35,574 nucleotides of DNA, taken from positions 1-35,574 of the forward strand of contig JARLGV010000094.1 of assembly GCA_031292555.1 (NCBI GenBank), read 5' to 3'. The stretch is from Fimbriimonas sp. (GTDB lineage: Bacteria; Armatimonadota; Fimbriimonadia; Fimbriimonadales; Fimbriimonadaceae). Made by a program: the position numbers and the translations under genes. Every line of letters starts with the position of its first letter. The stretch's first letter is position 1. Of this stretch, positions 7,336-15,515 are shown in pieces. The notes under the pieces were generated by a model. The model saw only the letters and a list, made by a program, of their open reading frames with translations, had not been told where the DNA came from and searched no databases.

Positions 7336-10131
7336 ATGCGCTCATTCCTTGAACTAGACGCCGAAGGGTTGGGGCTATCGGAAGCTTTGGCATCCGACAT
7401 CAAACTGTTTGACGGGCTTCTCGGTGAAGTGCTGCTCTCGCAGGGCGAAGCCTCCATTATCGAATTGGCGCGGAAGCTCAAGTCCCGGAACCATCCGTCT
7501 CCCGACGAGTTGTTCGCGAGAATCCCGGAGTTGACGGACCCGTCGACGCTGAGGCAACTGGCCCGGGCGTTCACCGTACTGTTTCAACTGATCAATACAG
7601 CCGAGCAGAAGGAGATCATCCGAGTTAACCGGCAGCGACCCGGCGTTCGACGAGAGTCGATTGTTGACGCGGTGTCGCACCTAAAGGAATCCGGCATGAC
7701 GGCGCAGCAGGTTCAGGACCTGCTCAATCGCGTTGAGATCACACCGACTCTGACCGCCCATCCCACCGAAGCGAAGCGAAAGGCGGTGCTGGACAAACTG
7801 CAGAGCATGGCGTTGCTTTTGGCGGAGCGACAGAGCTCGCCTTCGTTGACCGGCCCCCTCGACACGTCGGGACTGGCGGAGGGCGAGATATTTCGAACCC
7901 TGACCGTCCTGTGGCAAACCGACGAAATGCGCATTCGGAGCCTGACCGTCTCGGAAGAGGTCCGCAACGCCCTTTACTTCTTCGAGCGCACGATCATGGA
8001 AGTGGTGCCGTGGCTTCACGCCGATTTGGAACAGGCTTTGAGTCTCGCCTATCCGAATTTCAGCTTCAATATTCCGACGATTCTAAACTATCGATCTTGG
8101 GTCGGCGGAGATCGAGACGGCAATCCCAACGTAACCCCGGAAGTCACCTGGCAGACTCTGATCGAGCACCGGATCTTGGCGCTGACCAGCTACCTGACGC
8201 GGGTCGAGGTATTGCGAAAGGAGTTCACCCAGAGCATCAAACTGGTACCGGTGAGCCGGCAATTGCTGGAGTCGATCGAAAGCGACCAATATCGGCTCCA
8301 GTATCGCCCGGGCCATCTTCAGAGGTATTCGCAGGAGCCGTACGTCGTCAAGCTCCTTGGGATTGAGTATCGGCTTCAACAGGCCATCAACCACGTTCAA
8401 GCGCTCGCGGAAGGAACCGGTCCCGCCGAGTTCGAGAATGCCTACACTGAACCTTCGGAGCTGTTGGCCGACTTGAGGATGATCCAGTCCAGCCTCATGG
8501 ACCATCAGGCGGTCGAAATCGCCACCCAGGGTCGGCTGCCACACCTCATCCGCCAGATCGGGGCGTTCGGCTTCCATCTTGCCAGCCTCGACGTCCGGCA
8601 GCACAGCGACGAGCACTCCAGGGCGCTTCACGAGATCTTTGCTGCTGCCGGCGTGTTGCCGGCAGATCGAAGCTACGAGAGCCTTTCCGAAGACGAGAAG
8701 ATTGACCTGCTCTCGTCGGAACTTGTCAATCCGCGCCCCCTCGTTCCACTCGACTTCAACGGATCGGAAGCCTGCCTGAAGGCGATTCGAGTGTTTCAGG
8801 TGATCCGGCGTGCCCGTCGAGAGCTATCGGCAGACTCGATCCGTGCCTATGTCATCTCGATGACCCACGGAATAAGCGACGTCCTTGAGGTATTGATCCT
8901 GTGCAAGGAGACTGGCCTCCTTCGAATAACCGCCGACGGTTTCGAGAGCGAATTGGACATCGTACCGTTGTTCGAAACGATCGAGGACCTTCACCGCTGC
9001 AGCGATTTGATGCGCAAGTTGTTCGAGAACAAGAACTACCGCGCCCATCTTGCTTCGCGTCACGACCTCCAAGAGGTCATGCTTGGATACAGCGACTCCA
9101 GCAAAGACGGTGGATACCTTGCGGCGAACTGGGCGCTCCAGAGCACGCTTGCCGATCTGGCCGAAGTCACCAAGGATACAGGCATCGCGATGCGGCTGTT
9201 CCATGGACGGGGCGGAACGGTCGGGCGGGGCGGCGGGCGAGCCAACAAGGCGATCCTCTCCCAACCAGCCGGTTCGTTTAGCGGGCGCATCCGATTCACA
9301 GAGCAGGGCGAGGTCGTTTCGTTCCGGTACTCCCTGCCGCCGATAGCCCACCGCCACCTCGAACAGATCGTCAGTGCGGTGCTTCTTGCGGCCAGCGGAA
9401 TAGGCTCCCCTGATGCGGAGACACGCTATGGCGGTGTCATGACGGAGCTCGAGGCAACATCTCGAACCGCCTACCGAGAACTGGTCTACGAAGACCCCGG
9501 TTTCTGGGCTTTCTATACCCAGGCCACTCCGATCGAACACATCAGCCTCCTGCCGATCGCCTCTCGACCCGTTTACCGGCCAGGCCAGGCACTCTCAGGC
9601 ATCGACGGCTTACGTGCGATCCCTTGGAACTTCGCTTGGGTACAGAGTCGGACGACCCTCGTCGGCTGGTACGGGATGGGAACCGCTCTGGAAGAGTACG
9701 TGCAGGCCAGTCCCGATCGCCTGGCGACTCTGCGAACGATGTATCGCGAGTGGCCGTTCTTCCAGACAGTCGTCGATAACGCCCAACTCGAACTCGTACG
9801 GGCTCACATTCCCACTACCCGACTCTATGCGGAGCGTGTCGAACCTGCCGAACTTGGAGCCAGAATCCAGGCGGCAATCGAGGGCGAGCATGGCCGGACG
9901 GTCGACATGATCCTGAAGATCACGGGACAAGAACGACTGTTGGAGAATGCGCGCGTCGTACGTAACACGGTGGAATTCCGAAATCCCGCCGTGATGCCGC
10001 TCAGTCTGCTACAGGTTGCGCTCATGGACCGTTGGGCCCAACTGACCGATGAAGAGAAGGCGGGCGCATGGCGCGAGGCGATGCTGCAGAGCATTGCCGG
10101 TATCGCGGCGGCCATGCAAAGCACCGGCTGA
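7336..10131 (+). CDS. ppc: Phosphoenolpyruvate carboxylase
   Basis: The 931-residue enzyme adds bicarbonate to phosphoenolpyruvate to make oxaloacetate, refilling the TCA cycle. Both active-site signatures are intact: LTAHPTEAKRK with catalytic His142, and FHGRGGTVGRGGG with His623 and the Arg/Gly-rich loop. GYSDSSKDGGYLAANW, the lysine-bearing substrate loop, lies just before the latter at about residues 582-597. SWVGGDRDGNPNVT (about 255-268) and QPAGSFSGRIRFTEQGEV are further family blocks. The end SIAGIAAAMQSTG matches the usual C-terminal tail ending in NTG/STG that reaches the active site. Length is normal for bacterial PEPC. It is a single gene; the convergent pentapeptide gene ends 5 nt downstream. 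Confidence 0.97.
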   Translation: MRSFLELDAEGLGLSEALASDIKLFDGLLGEVLLSQGEASIIELARKLKSRNHPSPDELFARIPELTDPSTLRQLARAFTVLFQLINTAEQKEIIRVNRQRPGVRRESIVDAVSHLKESGMTAQQVQDLLNRVEITPTLTAHPTEAKRKAVLDKLQSMALLLAERQSSPSLTGPLDTSGLAEGEIFRTLTVLWQTDEMRIRSLTVSEEVRNALYFFERTIMEVVPWLHADLEQALSLAYPNFSFNIPTILNYRSWVGGDRDGNPNVTPEVTWQTLIEHRILALTSYLTRVEVLRKEFTQSIKLVPVSRQLLESIESDQYRLQYRPGHLQRYSQEPYVVKLLGIEYRLQQAINHVQALAEGTGPAEFENAYTEPSELLADLRMIQSSLMDHQAVEIATQGRLPHLIRQIGAFGFHLASLDVRQHSDEHSRALHEIFAAAGVLPADRSYESLSEDEKIDLLSSELVNPRPLVPLDFNGSEACLKAIRVFQVIRRARRELSADSIRAYVISMTHGISDVLEVLILCKETGLLRITADGFESELDIVPLFETIEDLHRCSDLMRKLFENKNYRAHLASRHDLQEVMLGYSDSSKDGGYLAANWALQSTLADLAEVTKDTGIAMRLFHGRGGTVGRGGGRANKAILSQPAGSFSGRIRFTEQGEVVSFRYSLPPIAHRHLEQIVSAVLLAASGIGSPDAETRYGGVMTELEATSRTAYRELVYEDPGFWAFYTQATPIEHISLLPIASRPVYRPGQALSGIDGLRAIPWNFAWVQSRTTLVGWYGMGTALEEYVQASPDRLATLRTMYREWPFFQTVVDNAQLELVRAHIPTTRLYAERVEPAELGARIQAAIEGEHGRTVDMILKITGQERLLENARVVRNTVEFRNPAVMPLSLLQVALMDRWAQLTDEEKAGAWREAMLQSIAGIAAAMQSTG

Positions 10132-10136
10132 GCCAT

Positions 10137-10796
10137 TCATTCCACGACTATGCCGAAGCACTGGGCGAAGTGGACGGCCTGTCCTATATCAAGGCGTGCC
10201 CCCTTCCACTCGGCATGCCGGAGATCGGTTTTGTCCAGGGAAGCGCCCCGAAGGTCGGCTTCCTGGAACTTCGTATGGAGCAGCGAAGCTTCGTCGAGCA
10301 GACAGTCTCTCAGGTCGCTCTTCTTCAGCGAGGCGCCTACGAAGTCGGTTCCCTTAAATCGAACCCCTCGGAAATCGCGCCCGTCGAGTTCCTGGTACCG
10401 CATGCTCACATAGGACCAGTCACCACGCTGAATATCCATGGCCGCGAGATTCGCTCCTTCGAACCCGCATCCGATCACACGGCAGTTCTCAAATCGTGCG
10501 CTAAAGAGATCGGCGTTGTCGAATTTACAGTTCAGGAAGGAGGCGGAACGGTGGACCGAGCATGCCAAGAATGCCCCCGCAAAATCGCATTCAGTGAATT
10601 CGCAGCCCTGGGTGTGCAACTCAGTCAGTCTCACTCCGCGAAAGCGGCAACGCTCAAACTGGCATCCCTTCAAGTCGAGGTCCGACCAAACCCCTTTCTC
10701 AAAGTCCTCGTCGACGAACTGCCGTTGATCCACGCTCTCCAAAGTACCGCCAAACTTCTCCCTCACCACCATCTCGCACTCGCTCACTCGGCTCAA
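10137..10796 (-). CDS. Pentapeptide-repeat protein, MfpA/Qnr-like
   Basis: Of the 219 residues, nearly all follow the five-residue A(D/N)LxX periodicity, for example CQFERCRFRGVRL, CEFTECDFAGAFL, ADLFSARFENCRV and TDFVGASLKKSDLRDCLL. Such proteins fold as a right-handed quadrilateral beta-helix. The closing segment GARLDIGQAVHFAQCFGIVV resembles the C-terminal GARVDVDQAVAFAAAHG type end of mycobacterial MfpA and the corresponding end of Qnr, which mimic DNA and bind gyrase. A gyrase-binding role is therefore a reasonable hypothesis, not shown. The start is uncertain: TTG at 10796 gives the longest form, ATG at 10772 removes eight residues; neither has a good ribosome-binding site. It is convergent with ppc and divergent from the hypothetical gene at 10931. 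Confidence 0.85.
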   Translation of the reverse strand: MSRVSECEMVVREKFGGTLESVDQRQFVDEDFEKGVWSDLDLKGCQFERCRFRGVRLTELHTQGCEFTECDFAGAFLACSVHRSASFLNCKFDNADLFSARFENCRVIGCGFEGANLAAMDIQRGDWSYVSMRYQELDGRDFRGVRFKGTDFVGASLKKSDLRDCLLDEASLLHTKFQEADLRGASLDKTDLRHAEWKGARLDIGQAVHFAQCFGIVVE

Positions 10797-10930
10797 GGTG
10801 CTTCAGGGGAGCTTTGGCTCGAACGGAAAGGAGCCTAAAGAATTCATAAGGAACTATGCGGGATTGCCCCCAGCAAAAACGGAGATTGACTAACTTCCGT
10901 AAGCTCTGGTCGGAGATAACGAGGAACAAA

Positions 10931-11305
10931 ATGAGCCACATCGTCCATCAGGTCCATGAGAATTTCAAGAGCTTCAGGGGTACGAGCGTCGAGACCATTT
11001 CAAAGGCCATTGCCGAATTCGTGCTGGAATCCGGAGCCGCTGCCAAAAGCATCGGCATCGTCCACGTAAACAAGGCCGAAGAGTTGCTTTTCAGCCTCGG
11101 CTTCCGAACGGACGAGCCATCCTACCCCGTGGCACTCGAGGCCGTTGCATTGGGACATATCGATACGCTGCACGCCGGCGGCCTCGACAAACTCGACACC
11201 GTCCTCGCCCTCGCTGCGAACGGCATCGACGGCATTGTCTGCCACGAACTGCTCGTCACCCCGTCCGGTGATTTCACCGTCGTCTTCCTTCGGCACACCG
11301 GCTAA
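10931..11305 (+). CDS. Hypothetical protein
   Basis: A 124-residue soluble protein of no family I recognise. It begins MSHIVHQVHENFKSF and shows alternating helices and strands: helix VETISKAIAEFVLESG, strand KSIGIVHV, helix KAEELLFSL, helix DKLDTVLALAANG, strand DGIVCHELLV, and a final strand DFTVVFLRH. There is no signal peptide, membrane segment or cysteine pair. The ATG at 10931 is preferred because GAGG lies 7 nt upstream; the frame stays open to 10856 but that extension is basic and has no such site. Its stop overlaps the stop of the convergent protease gene by 4 bp. The codon use resembles neighbouring genes, which supports it as real. Confidence 0.7.
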   Translation: MSHIVHQVHENFKSFRGTSVETISKAIAEFVLESGAAAKSIGIVHVNKAEELLFSLGFRTDEPSYPVALEAVALGHIDTLHAGGLDKLDTVLALAANGIDGIVCHELLVTPSGDFTVVFLRHTG

Positions 11306-12219
11306 TGCCGTCGGACGCGCCCAGCCGGATCCTTCAGGCGCCGTCTCCCCCTTTCCACCCATGCGGCGCTGGAGGGAGACGGCCGAAGCTCGGCAGTCTC
11401 GGACCGACGGGTTAGCAATCCAAATGCCGCCGCAAATTCTCTTGACTTTACGACTGAGACTTGGTCGGCGGCCAGTTTGGATACCTTCCGCAACCCGCTG
11501 CCATGTGAATGGCTTCTGAGTCGGATCGAATCGGACTTGATCTTCTTGGCTTCTTCCCGCAGGTTTCTGATCGCAGCGATTTCGTCGTCGGATGGCTGGC
11601 CAACCGGATGAGCGGTGTCCAGGGGAGCCATAATCTCGCGGGCGTCCTTGCTGTCTTCGAGGCCCAAGACGTGGCCGAGTTCGTGTTCGACTTCCTGGCG
11701 CATCGCGCCAACCGTCATCGGAGTGCGCTCAGAAGACCTCTCACGTATCTGAATGTTTGCTTTGAATGACGGGCTGGCCCCGCCCTGAGGCAGTGCCCGA
11801 ATAGTGCGAACCCACGAAGTGTAGCCGGCTAGTGGGCGTCTCCCTTTGTGGACGTCGGCACGAAACCGGACCACCACATCTGCCTTTGACGGATCGATCT
11901 CTTTTCGAAACCGCAGCAAAGGAGTGAACGCCGTTGCCCATGCCGCCATCCCGGATTCCAACGCTTCTAGACAGGCGGCACGCTCCGTAATGGGCACCCG
12001 TTCATACAACGGACACACTCCGATGTCGTCACTGATGAGAACCAGGTCGCAATGAGCGATCGCCCGATCATAGGCTCCTTTCTCCAGGCATTGGGCGGCC
12101 GATTCCAGTTCGATCTTGGAATCCTTCAACACGCTGGCGGAACCGATCGACTGGCCGGCGTTACCCAAGGCAGTTACGCCAAGGAATAACGCGGCAAATG
12201 TCGAACGTAGCGGGCGCAT
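11302..12219 (-). CDS. Secreted zinc metalloprotease, matrixin/snapalysin-like
   Basis: The 305-residue product starts with a signal peptide (MRPLRSTFAALFLGVTALGNAGQ). The zinc motif HELGHVLGLED occupies residues 179-189: His179 and His183 as ligands, Glu180 as base, and Asp189 where matrixins have a third His. A metzincin-like IMAP turn (EIMAPLDT) follows, with the methionine as Met-turn. An Asp third ligand is known from snapalysins. Before the motif, ADVVVRFRAD and SFKANIQIRE look like the edge strands of the metzincin fold; after it the C-terminal 100 residues are basic and low in structure. Target and maturation are unknown. The gene is convergent and overlaps its neighbour by 4 bp. Confidence 0.75.
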   Translation of the reverse strand: MRPLRSTFAALFLGVTALGNAGQSIGSASVLKDSKIELESAAQCLEKGAYDRAIAHCDLVLISDDIGVCPLYERVPITERAACLEALESGMAAWATAFTPLLRFRKEIDPSKADVVVRFRADVHKGRRPLAGYTSWVRTIRALPQGGASPSFKANIQIRERSSERTPMTVGAMRQEVEHELGHVLGLEDSKDAREIMAPLDTAHPVGQPSDDEIAAIRNLREEAKKIKSDSIRLRSHSHGSGLRKVSKLAADQVSVVKSREFAAAFGLLTRRSETAELRPSPSSAAWVERGRRRLKDPAGRVRRH

Positions 12220-12307
12220 GGTTCAGTGCTTACGCGCAAGCCATCCCGTTTGATTTGCCAGAAGGCACATTCGACGGGACCCAGCCGCTTGACCTACGGT
12301 ATTCGAT

Positions 12308-12336
12308 CGGACAAGTGCGGTAAACATCTATAGGAT
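12308..12336 (+). promoter_or_regulatory. Weak sigma-70-type promoter candidate for the HAD gene
   Basis: CGGACA (4 of 6 to TTGACA) and TAGGAT (4 of 6 to TATAAT) are 17 bp apart in the 209-nt divergent gap between the protease gene and the HAD gene. Transcription would start near 12343, leaving a leader of about 85 nt. The rest of the gap shows no other gene or convincing repeat. Confidence 0.3.
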
Positions 12337-12428
12337 AGGGCATCTTGCCGCTCGTTCCAAGCTTCGTCTTTGTGAATTTCTCGACACGAACCGCGCCAGC
12401 CAGCCTTGCCTTTCCTCAGGAGCCATCA

Positions 12429-13073
12429 ATGTCCAAGTCCACCGCCATAGAACCGCCTCGAACTATCGTTTTTGACCTTGGTGGCGTGATGGCCGAGATC
12501 AGCCACTCGTGGGAGGGGGCCTCTGCGGTAAGCGGAGTACCGTGCTCGAAGTTGGCCGGCGGCAAAACGAAGCTCACTGCCATGCCCGAATTCGACGAGT
12601 ACCAGGCGGGGAGCATTACCCTCGACGCCTATCTGGATCGACTTACCGAGTTCGTCGGATGCGAACGGGCCGAAGCGCTCCGACTCCACAACGGCATCCT
12701 TGTGGTGGAGTACCCCGGCGTGAAGGACCTCGTCGCCGAAGTCGTGGCCCATGGTTGTCGTACCGGGTGTCTCTCCAACACAAATGAGCCTCACTGGGAA
12801 GTGCTGGCCCTGAACGGCCAGTATCCGACGATTCACTCGTTGGAAATGAAGATGGCCTCCCACCTTGTGGGACTCAACAAGCCCTCGCCGGCGATCTACG
12901 AGCGGTACTGCCGAGAGTTTGGACTTGTGCCAAGCGACATCGCTTTCTTCGACGATGGAGCATCGAATGTAGAAGGAGCCCTTGCCTGCGGATGGCATGC
13001 CCGGCGGATAGACCCCTCCCAAGACACTCCTGCTCAAATGCGCTCATATCTTTCCGAGTTAGGGGTGATCTGA
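12429..13073 (+). CDS. HAD-superfamily phosphatase
   Basis: The 214-residue protein carries the four HAD motifs: I, VFDLGGVM (nucleophile Asp; the second catalytic Asp is replaced by Gly, as in YihX-like HAD-IA enzymes); II, CLSNTNEPHW; III, the Lys of GLNKPSPAIY; IV, AFFDDGASNVEGA. A helical cap lies between motif I and II. YihX-type enzymes dephosphorylate sugar phosphates such as glucose-1-phosphate; substrate here is not known. The ATG at 12429 has AGGAG 8 nt upstream; the frame is open from 12345, but that extension lacks conserved features. The dehydrogenase gene follows after 51 nt and may be co-transcribed. Confidence 0.85.
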   Translation: MSKSTAIEPPRTIVFDLGGVMAEISHSWEGASAVSGVPCSKLAGGKTKLTAMPEFDEYQAGSITLDAYLDRLTEFVGCERAEALRLHNGILVVEYPGVKDLVAEVVAHGCRTGCLSNTNEPHWEVLALNGQYPTIHSLEMKMASHLVGLNKPSPAIYERYCREFGLVPSDIAFFDDGASNVEGALACGWHARRIDPSQDTPAQMRSYLSELGVI

Positions 13074-13124
13074 GTAAACGCGATAGCGTAACATGCCAGT
13101 TGAATTCAACGGAGACGTTTTGAC

Positions 13125-14108
13125 ATGGAAAAAGTTCGAGTAGCGATGGTCGGTTGCGGCGGGTTCCAACGATACCGCCTGGGTAATTTGCAGCAAGTGG
13201 CGGAAGCCGAAGTAGTGGCGTTGTGCGACCCGACGCCGGAGCAGATTCAGCTCACGAAAAAGGCTCACCCGAAGCTCGTCGATCTTCCTGAATACTCCGA
13301 TCACAAGGAGATGCTCGCAACAGTCAAGCCGGATGCGATCATGATCGCGACTCCCCACACCCAGCACGTAGACCAGATCATGGACGGCCTTGGCGCCGGT
13401 TGCCACGTGTGTTGTGAGAAGCCGCTCGTAACGACGGTTGCCGATGCGCACAAGATCATTGCGGAGCGAGATCGAGTCGGCAAGATTGGAATGGTCAGCT
13501 ATCAGCGCCACTTCCAAGCCGAGTTCCGGTACATCAAGTCGAAGATCGATTCGGGCGAATCCGGAAAGGTCCAGTACATCACGGTGCTTCAGAGCCAAGA
13601 GTGGCTGCGGGCCACCAAGGGCACTTGGCGGCAACTAGCGGCTCTCTCCGGGGGCGGCCAGTTGAACGATTCGGGCAGCCACGTTCTGGATATCGTGCTC
13701 TGGACGACCAGCCAGAGCGTCGACGTTGTCGCGGCATTCACCGACCACAAGGGAACGGAGGTCGATATCAACTCGAGCCTTTCCATGATGTTCAAGGGTG
13801 GCGCGATGGGCAGCATCGCCATTATCGGCGACGGCATGGGTTGGCACGAAGAGATCACGATCTGGTGCGAGAATATGGCGTTCTTTATCCGCGACGGCAA
13901 ACTAACGATCGTCGATCGGGCCCAGAACCGCTTGAAGGCTGAGAACCTCACCGGCGGCAGCACTCCTGACAAGAACTTCATCCACTCGATCCTCGGCAAG
14001 GTTCCTTGTGAGTCTCCGTTCGAGTGCGGCCTCGAAGTCATTCGTCTCACCGAAGCGGCATGGACATCGGCAGCCAACGGTGGAGTTCCCACCCCGGTTA
14101 CCGGCTAG
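13125..14108 (+). CDS. Gfo/Idh/MocA-family oxidoreductase
   Basis: The 327-residue product has the N-terminal Rossmann fold (VRVAMVGCGGFQRYRLGNL, then ALCDP for the end of beta 2) that binds NAD(P), the MIATPHTQHVD segment, and the signature CCEKPLVTT in which Lys99 is the conserved active-site/cofactor lysine. The C-terminal half is the mixed beta-sheet substrate domain, with GGGQLNDSGSHVLDIVLW providing the expected Asp/His residues. These enzymes oxidise or reduce sugars and inositols; the sugar is not evident. The ATG follows GGAG by about 10 nt. A strong terminator closes the unit at 14130-14165. Confidence 0.92.
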   Translation: MEKVRVAMVGCGGFQRYRLGNLQQVAEAEVVALCDPTPEQIQLTKKAHPKLVDLPEYSDHKEMLATVKPDAIMIATPHTQHVDQIMDGLGAGCHVCCEKPLVTTVADAHKIIAERDRVGKIGMVSYQRHFQAEFRYIKSKIDSGESGKVQYITVLQSQEWLRATKGTWRQLAALSGGGQLNDSGSHVLDIVLWTTSQSVDVVAAFTDHKGTEVDINSSLSMMFKGGAMGSIAIIGDGMGWHEEITIWCENMAFFIRDGKLTIVDRAQNRLKAENLTGGSTPDKNFIHSILGKVPCESPFECGLEVIRLTEAAWTSAANGGVPTPVTG

Positions 14109-14129
14109 CAGCTGGCTCACAAAGCATTA

Positions 14130-14165
14130 AGCGGTCTTGCTCCTCAAGGAGCGAGACCGCTTTTT
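14130..14165 (+). terminator. Intrinsic terminator after the dehydrogenase gene
   Basis: A 14-bp stem (14130-14143 with 14148-14161, one G-T wobble) has a TCAA tetraloop and runs into five Ts. It ends transcription of the rightward HAD/dehydrogenase unit. On the other strand it would be followed by AATGC, so it probably acts mainly rightward, between convergent genes. Confidence 0.88.
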
Positions 14166-14230
14166 CGTATCCGAGCACGGTGTATCGGCGTTGGCTGGGA
14201 GCCGCCCCTTTGACGGTTGTTGCTGGGGCC

Positions 14231-15028
14231 CTAAAAGACAGGCGGCCAGTTTGCGGGGCGAAAGGCCTTGTACATGAAGTACAACCCGGCGACGACTCCA
14301 TATATCGCGATCACGAGACGCATTTTGTCCGGATTCACTTTCTGAGAGAATTTCGCGGCGTAGAACCCGCCTACGATGGAGCCCGCCGTCAACGCCAACG
14401 CGACGTATGGATCGACAAGCCGCTGCATTACGAACATGACCGAGGCGGCCAGATTGATTATCAGCCCCAGCCAAGTCTTGACCGCGTTCAGTTCGTGAAT
14501 CGTGCCCTCCATGTAAAGAGCGAACGCGGCGAGCATCATGATTCCCATCCCGGCGCCGAAGTAACCTCCATAGACCGAAACGAGGAACTGAAGAAGCGCC
14601 CCGACCGCCGGAGACAAATTGCGCCCTCCCTTCTGAACGATCCGCTTGACGGTCGGTTGAAACAGGAGCAGAAAGGCGGCAAGCAGGATCAGCCAGGGGA
14701 TCACCTTGTCAAAAAGCCTGGTGCTTGTCTTGACGAACAGTTCGGCGCCAACCAGGGATCCGACGATTGTGGGCACTACAAGGAGGCGGAAGTACTTTGC
14801 GGTCTTTGGGAGCAGATTCCAGAAGCCGATTGCTCCTGCCATCGAACCGGGCCAGAGAGCTACCGAATTGGTCGCATTGGCGATGTTCGACGGTATTCGG
14901 AATCCGACAGTCAGGCCAGGAAAGGTAATCAGCGAGCCACCGCCCGCGACGGCGTTGATCGCGCTGGCGATCGCGCCGAGGGCGAACAGGATGACTGCCT
15001 GCTCGATTCCGAAGGAGTGCAGGCTCAG
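14231..15028 (-). CDS. TSUP (TauE/SafE-type) membrane permease
   Basis: The protein is about 265 residues with roughly eight hydrophobic segments. Family blocks are INAVAGGGSLITFPGL near the N-terminus, ANATNSVALWPGSMAGAIGF, and the repeated second-half block VSVYGGYFGAGMGIMMLAAF. TSUP proteins move organosulfur compounds, sulfite or other anions across the inner membrane; the substrate here is unknown. The first in-frame ATG (14842) would cut off the first two membrane segments and the GGGS block, so the true start is upstream. No ATG, GTG or TTG is in frame between there and the ribH stop; the best candidate is CTG at 15028-15026, which overlaps the ribH stop as CTGA and gives the family-typical MSLHSFGIEQ beginning. 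Coupled translation with ribH is likely. Confidence 0.82.
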   Translation of the reverse strand: MSLHSFGIEQAVILFALGAIASAINAVAGGGSLITFPGLTVGFRIPSNIANATNSVALWPGSMAGAIGFWNLLPKTAKYFRLLVVPTIVGSLVGAELFVKTSTRLFDKVIPWLILLAAFLLLFQPTVKRIVQKGGRNLSPAVGALLQFLVSVYGGYFGAGMGIMMLAAFALYMEGTIHELNAVKTWLGLIINLAASVMFVMQRLVDPYVALALTAGSIVGGFYAAKFSQKVNPDKMRLVIAIYGVVAGLYFMYKAFRPANWPPVF

Positions 15029-15489
15029 ACCTGCTCGAGCACGCTCGCCGCTTCTACTGCGGCCTGAGCGGCCTCCCTGCCTTTGTTGCCGTACTTCATG
15101 CCGGCCCTATCAAGCGCCTGGTCTTGAGTATCCGGTGTCAGCACACCCCAAGCGATCGGTACGCCAAGGGCCACTTGGAGATTCATGAGAGCTCCGCCGA
15201 CATCGGAGCCGAGGAGCTTGGCATGGGGGGTCTGTCCCTGCAAGATACATCCAAGAGCCACAACCGCGTGGGGCCGCGTGTCCGCAGGGCGCGTCACGAG
15301 AGCCTTGACGACCACGGGCATCTCCCAAGTTCCCGGCACATGGACGACCTCAACCTCGGGATCACCGCAACGGCGCAGTTCAGACAGTGCGCCGTCAAGT
15401 AATTCCTTGGTCACCAGTTCGTTCCAGCGACTGACCACGATGGCTATCCGCTTTCCAGCGGCATCCAAACGTCCTTGGATCTCCTTCAC
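15025..15489 (-). CDS. ribH: 6,7-dimethyl-8-ribityllumazine synthase
   Basis: This 154-residue enzyme condenses 5-amino-6-ribitylamino-uracil with dihydroxybutanone phosphate in the penultimate step of riboflavin synthesis and usually forms icosahedral or pentameric shells. Seen in order: SRWNELVTKELLDGAL (substrate-binding Trp/Asn), VPGTWEMP (ribityl site), ALGCILQGQTPHAKLL with catalytic His89, GVPIAWGVLTPDTQDQA, and GNKGREAA near the end. The usual VIRG before the Thr-Pro-His is ILQG here, a mild change. The start is GTG at 15489. No other riboflavin genes are nearby. It overlaps the TSUP gene by 4 nt. Confidence 0.95.
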   Translation of the reverse strand: MKEIQGRLDAAGKRIAIVVSRWNELVTKELLDGALSELRRCGDPEVEVVHVPGTWEMPVVVKALVTRPADTRPHAVVALGCILQGQTPHAKLLGSDVGGALMNLQVALGVPIAWGVLTPDTQDQALDRAGMKYGNKGREAAQAAVEAASVLEQV

Positions 15490-15515
15490 CTCTCAAGTAT
15501 GGCAGGCTGCCCGAT

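Noticed and set aside
10068-10838. A 256-codon open frame on the plus strand across the pentapeptide gene
   Set aside because: It is the antisense of a gene with clear pentapeptide periodicity and starts inside ppc; no family features or ribosome-binding site.
14024-15067. A 347-codon plus-strand frame over the TSUP permease
   Set aside because: Antisense to conserved TSUP motifs, and crosses the terminator at 14130-14165.
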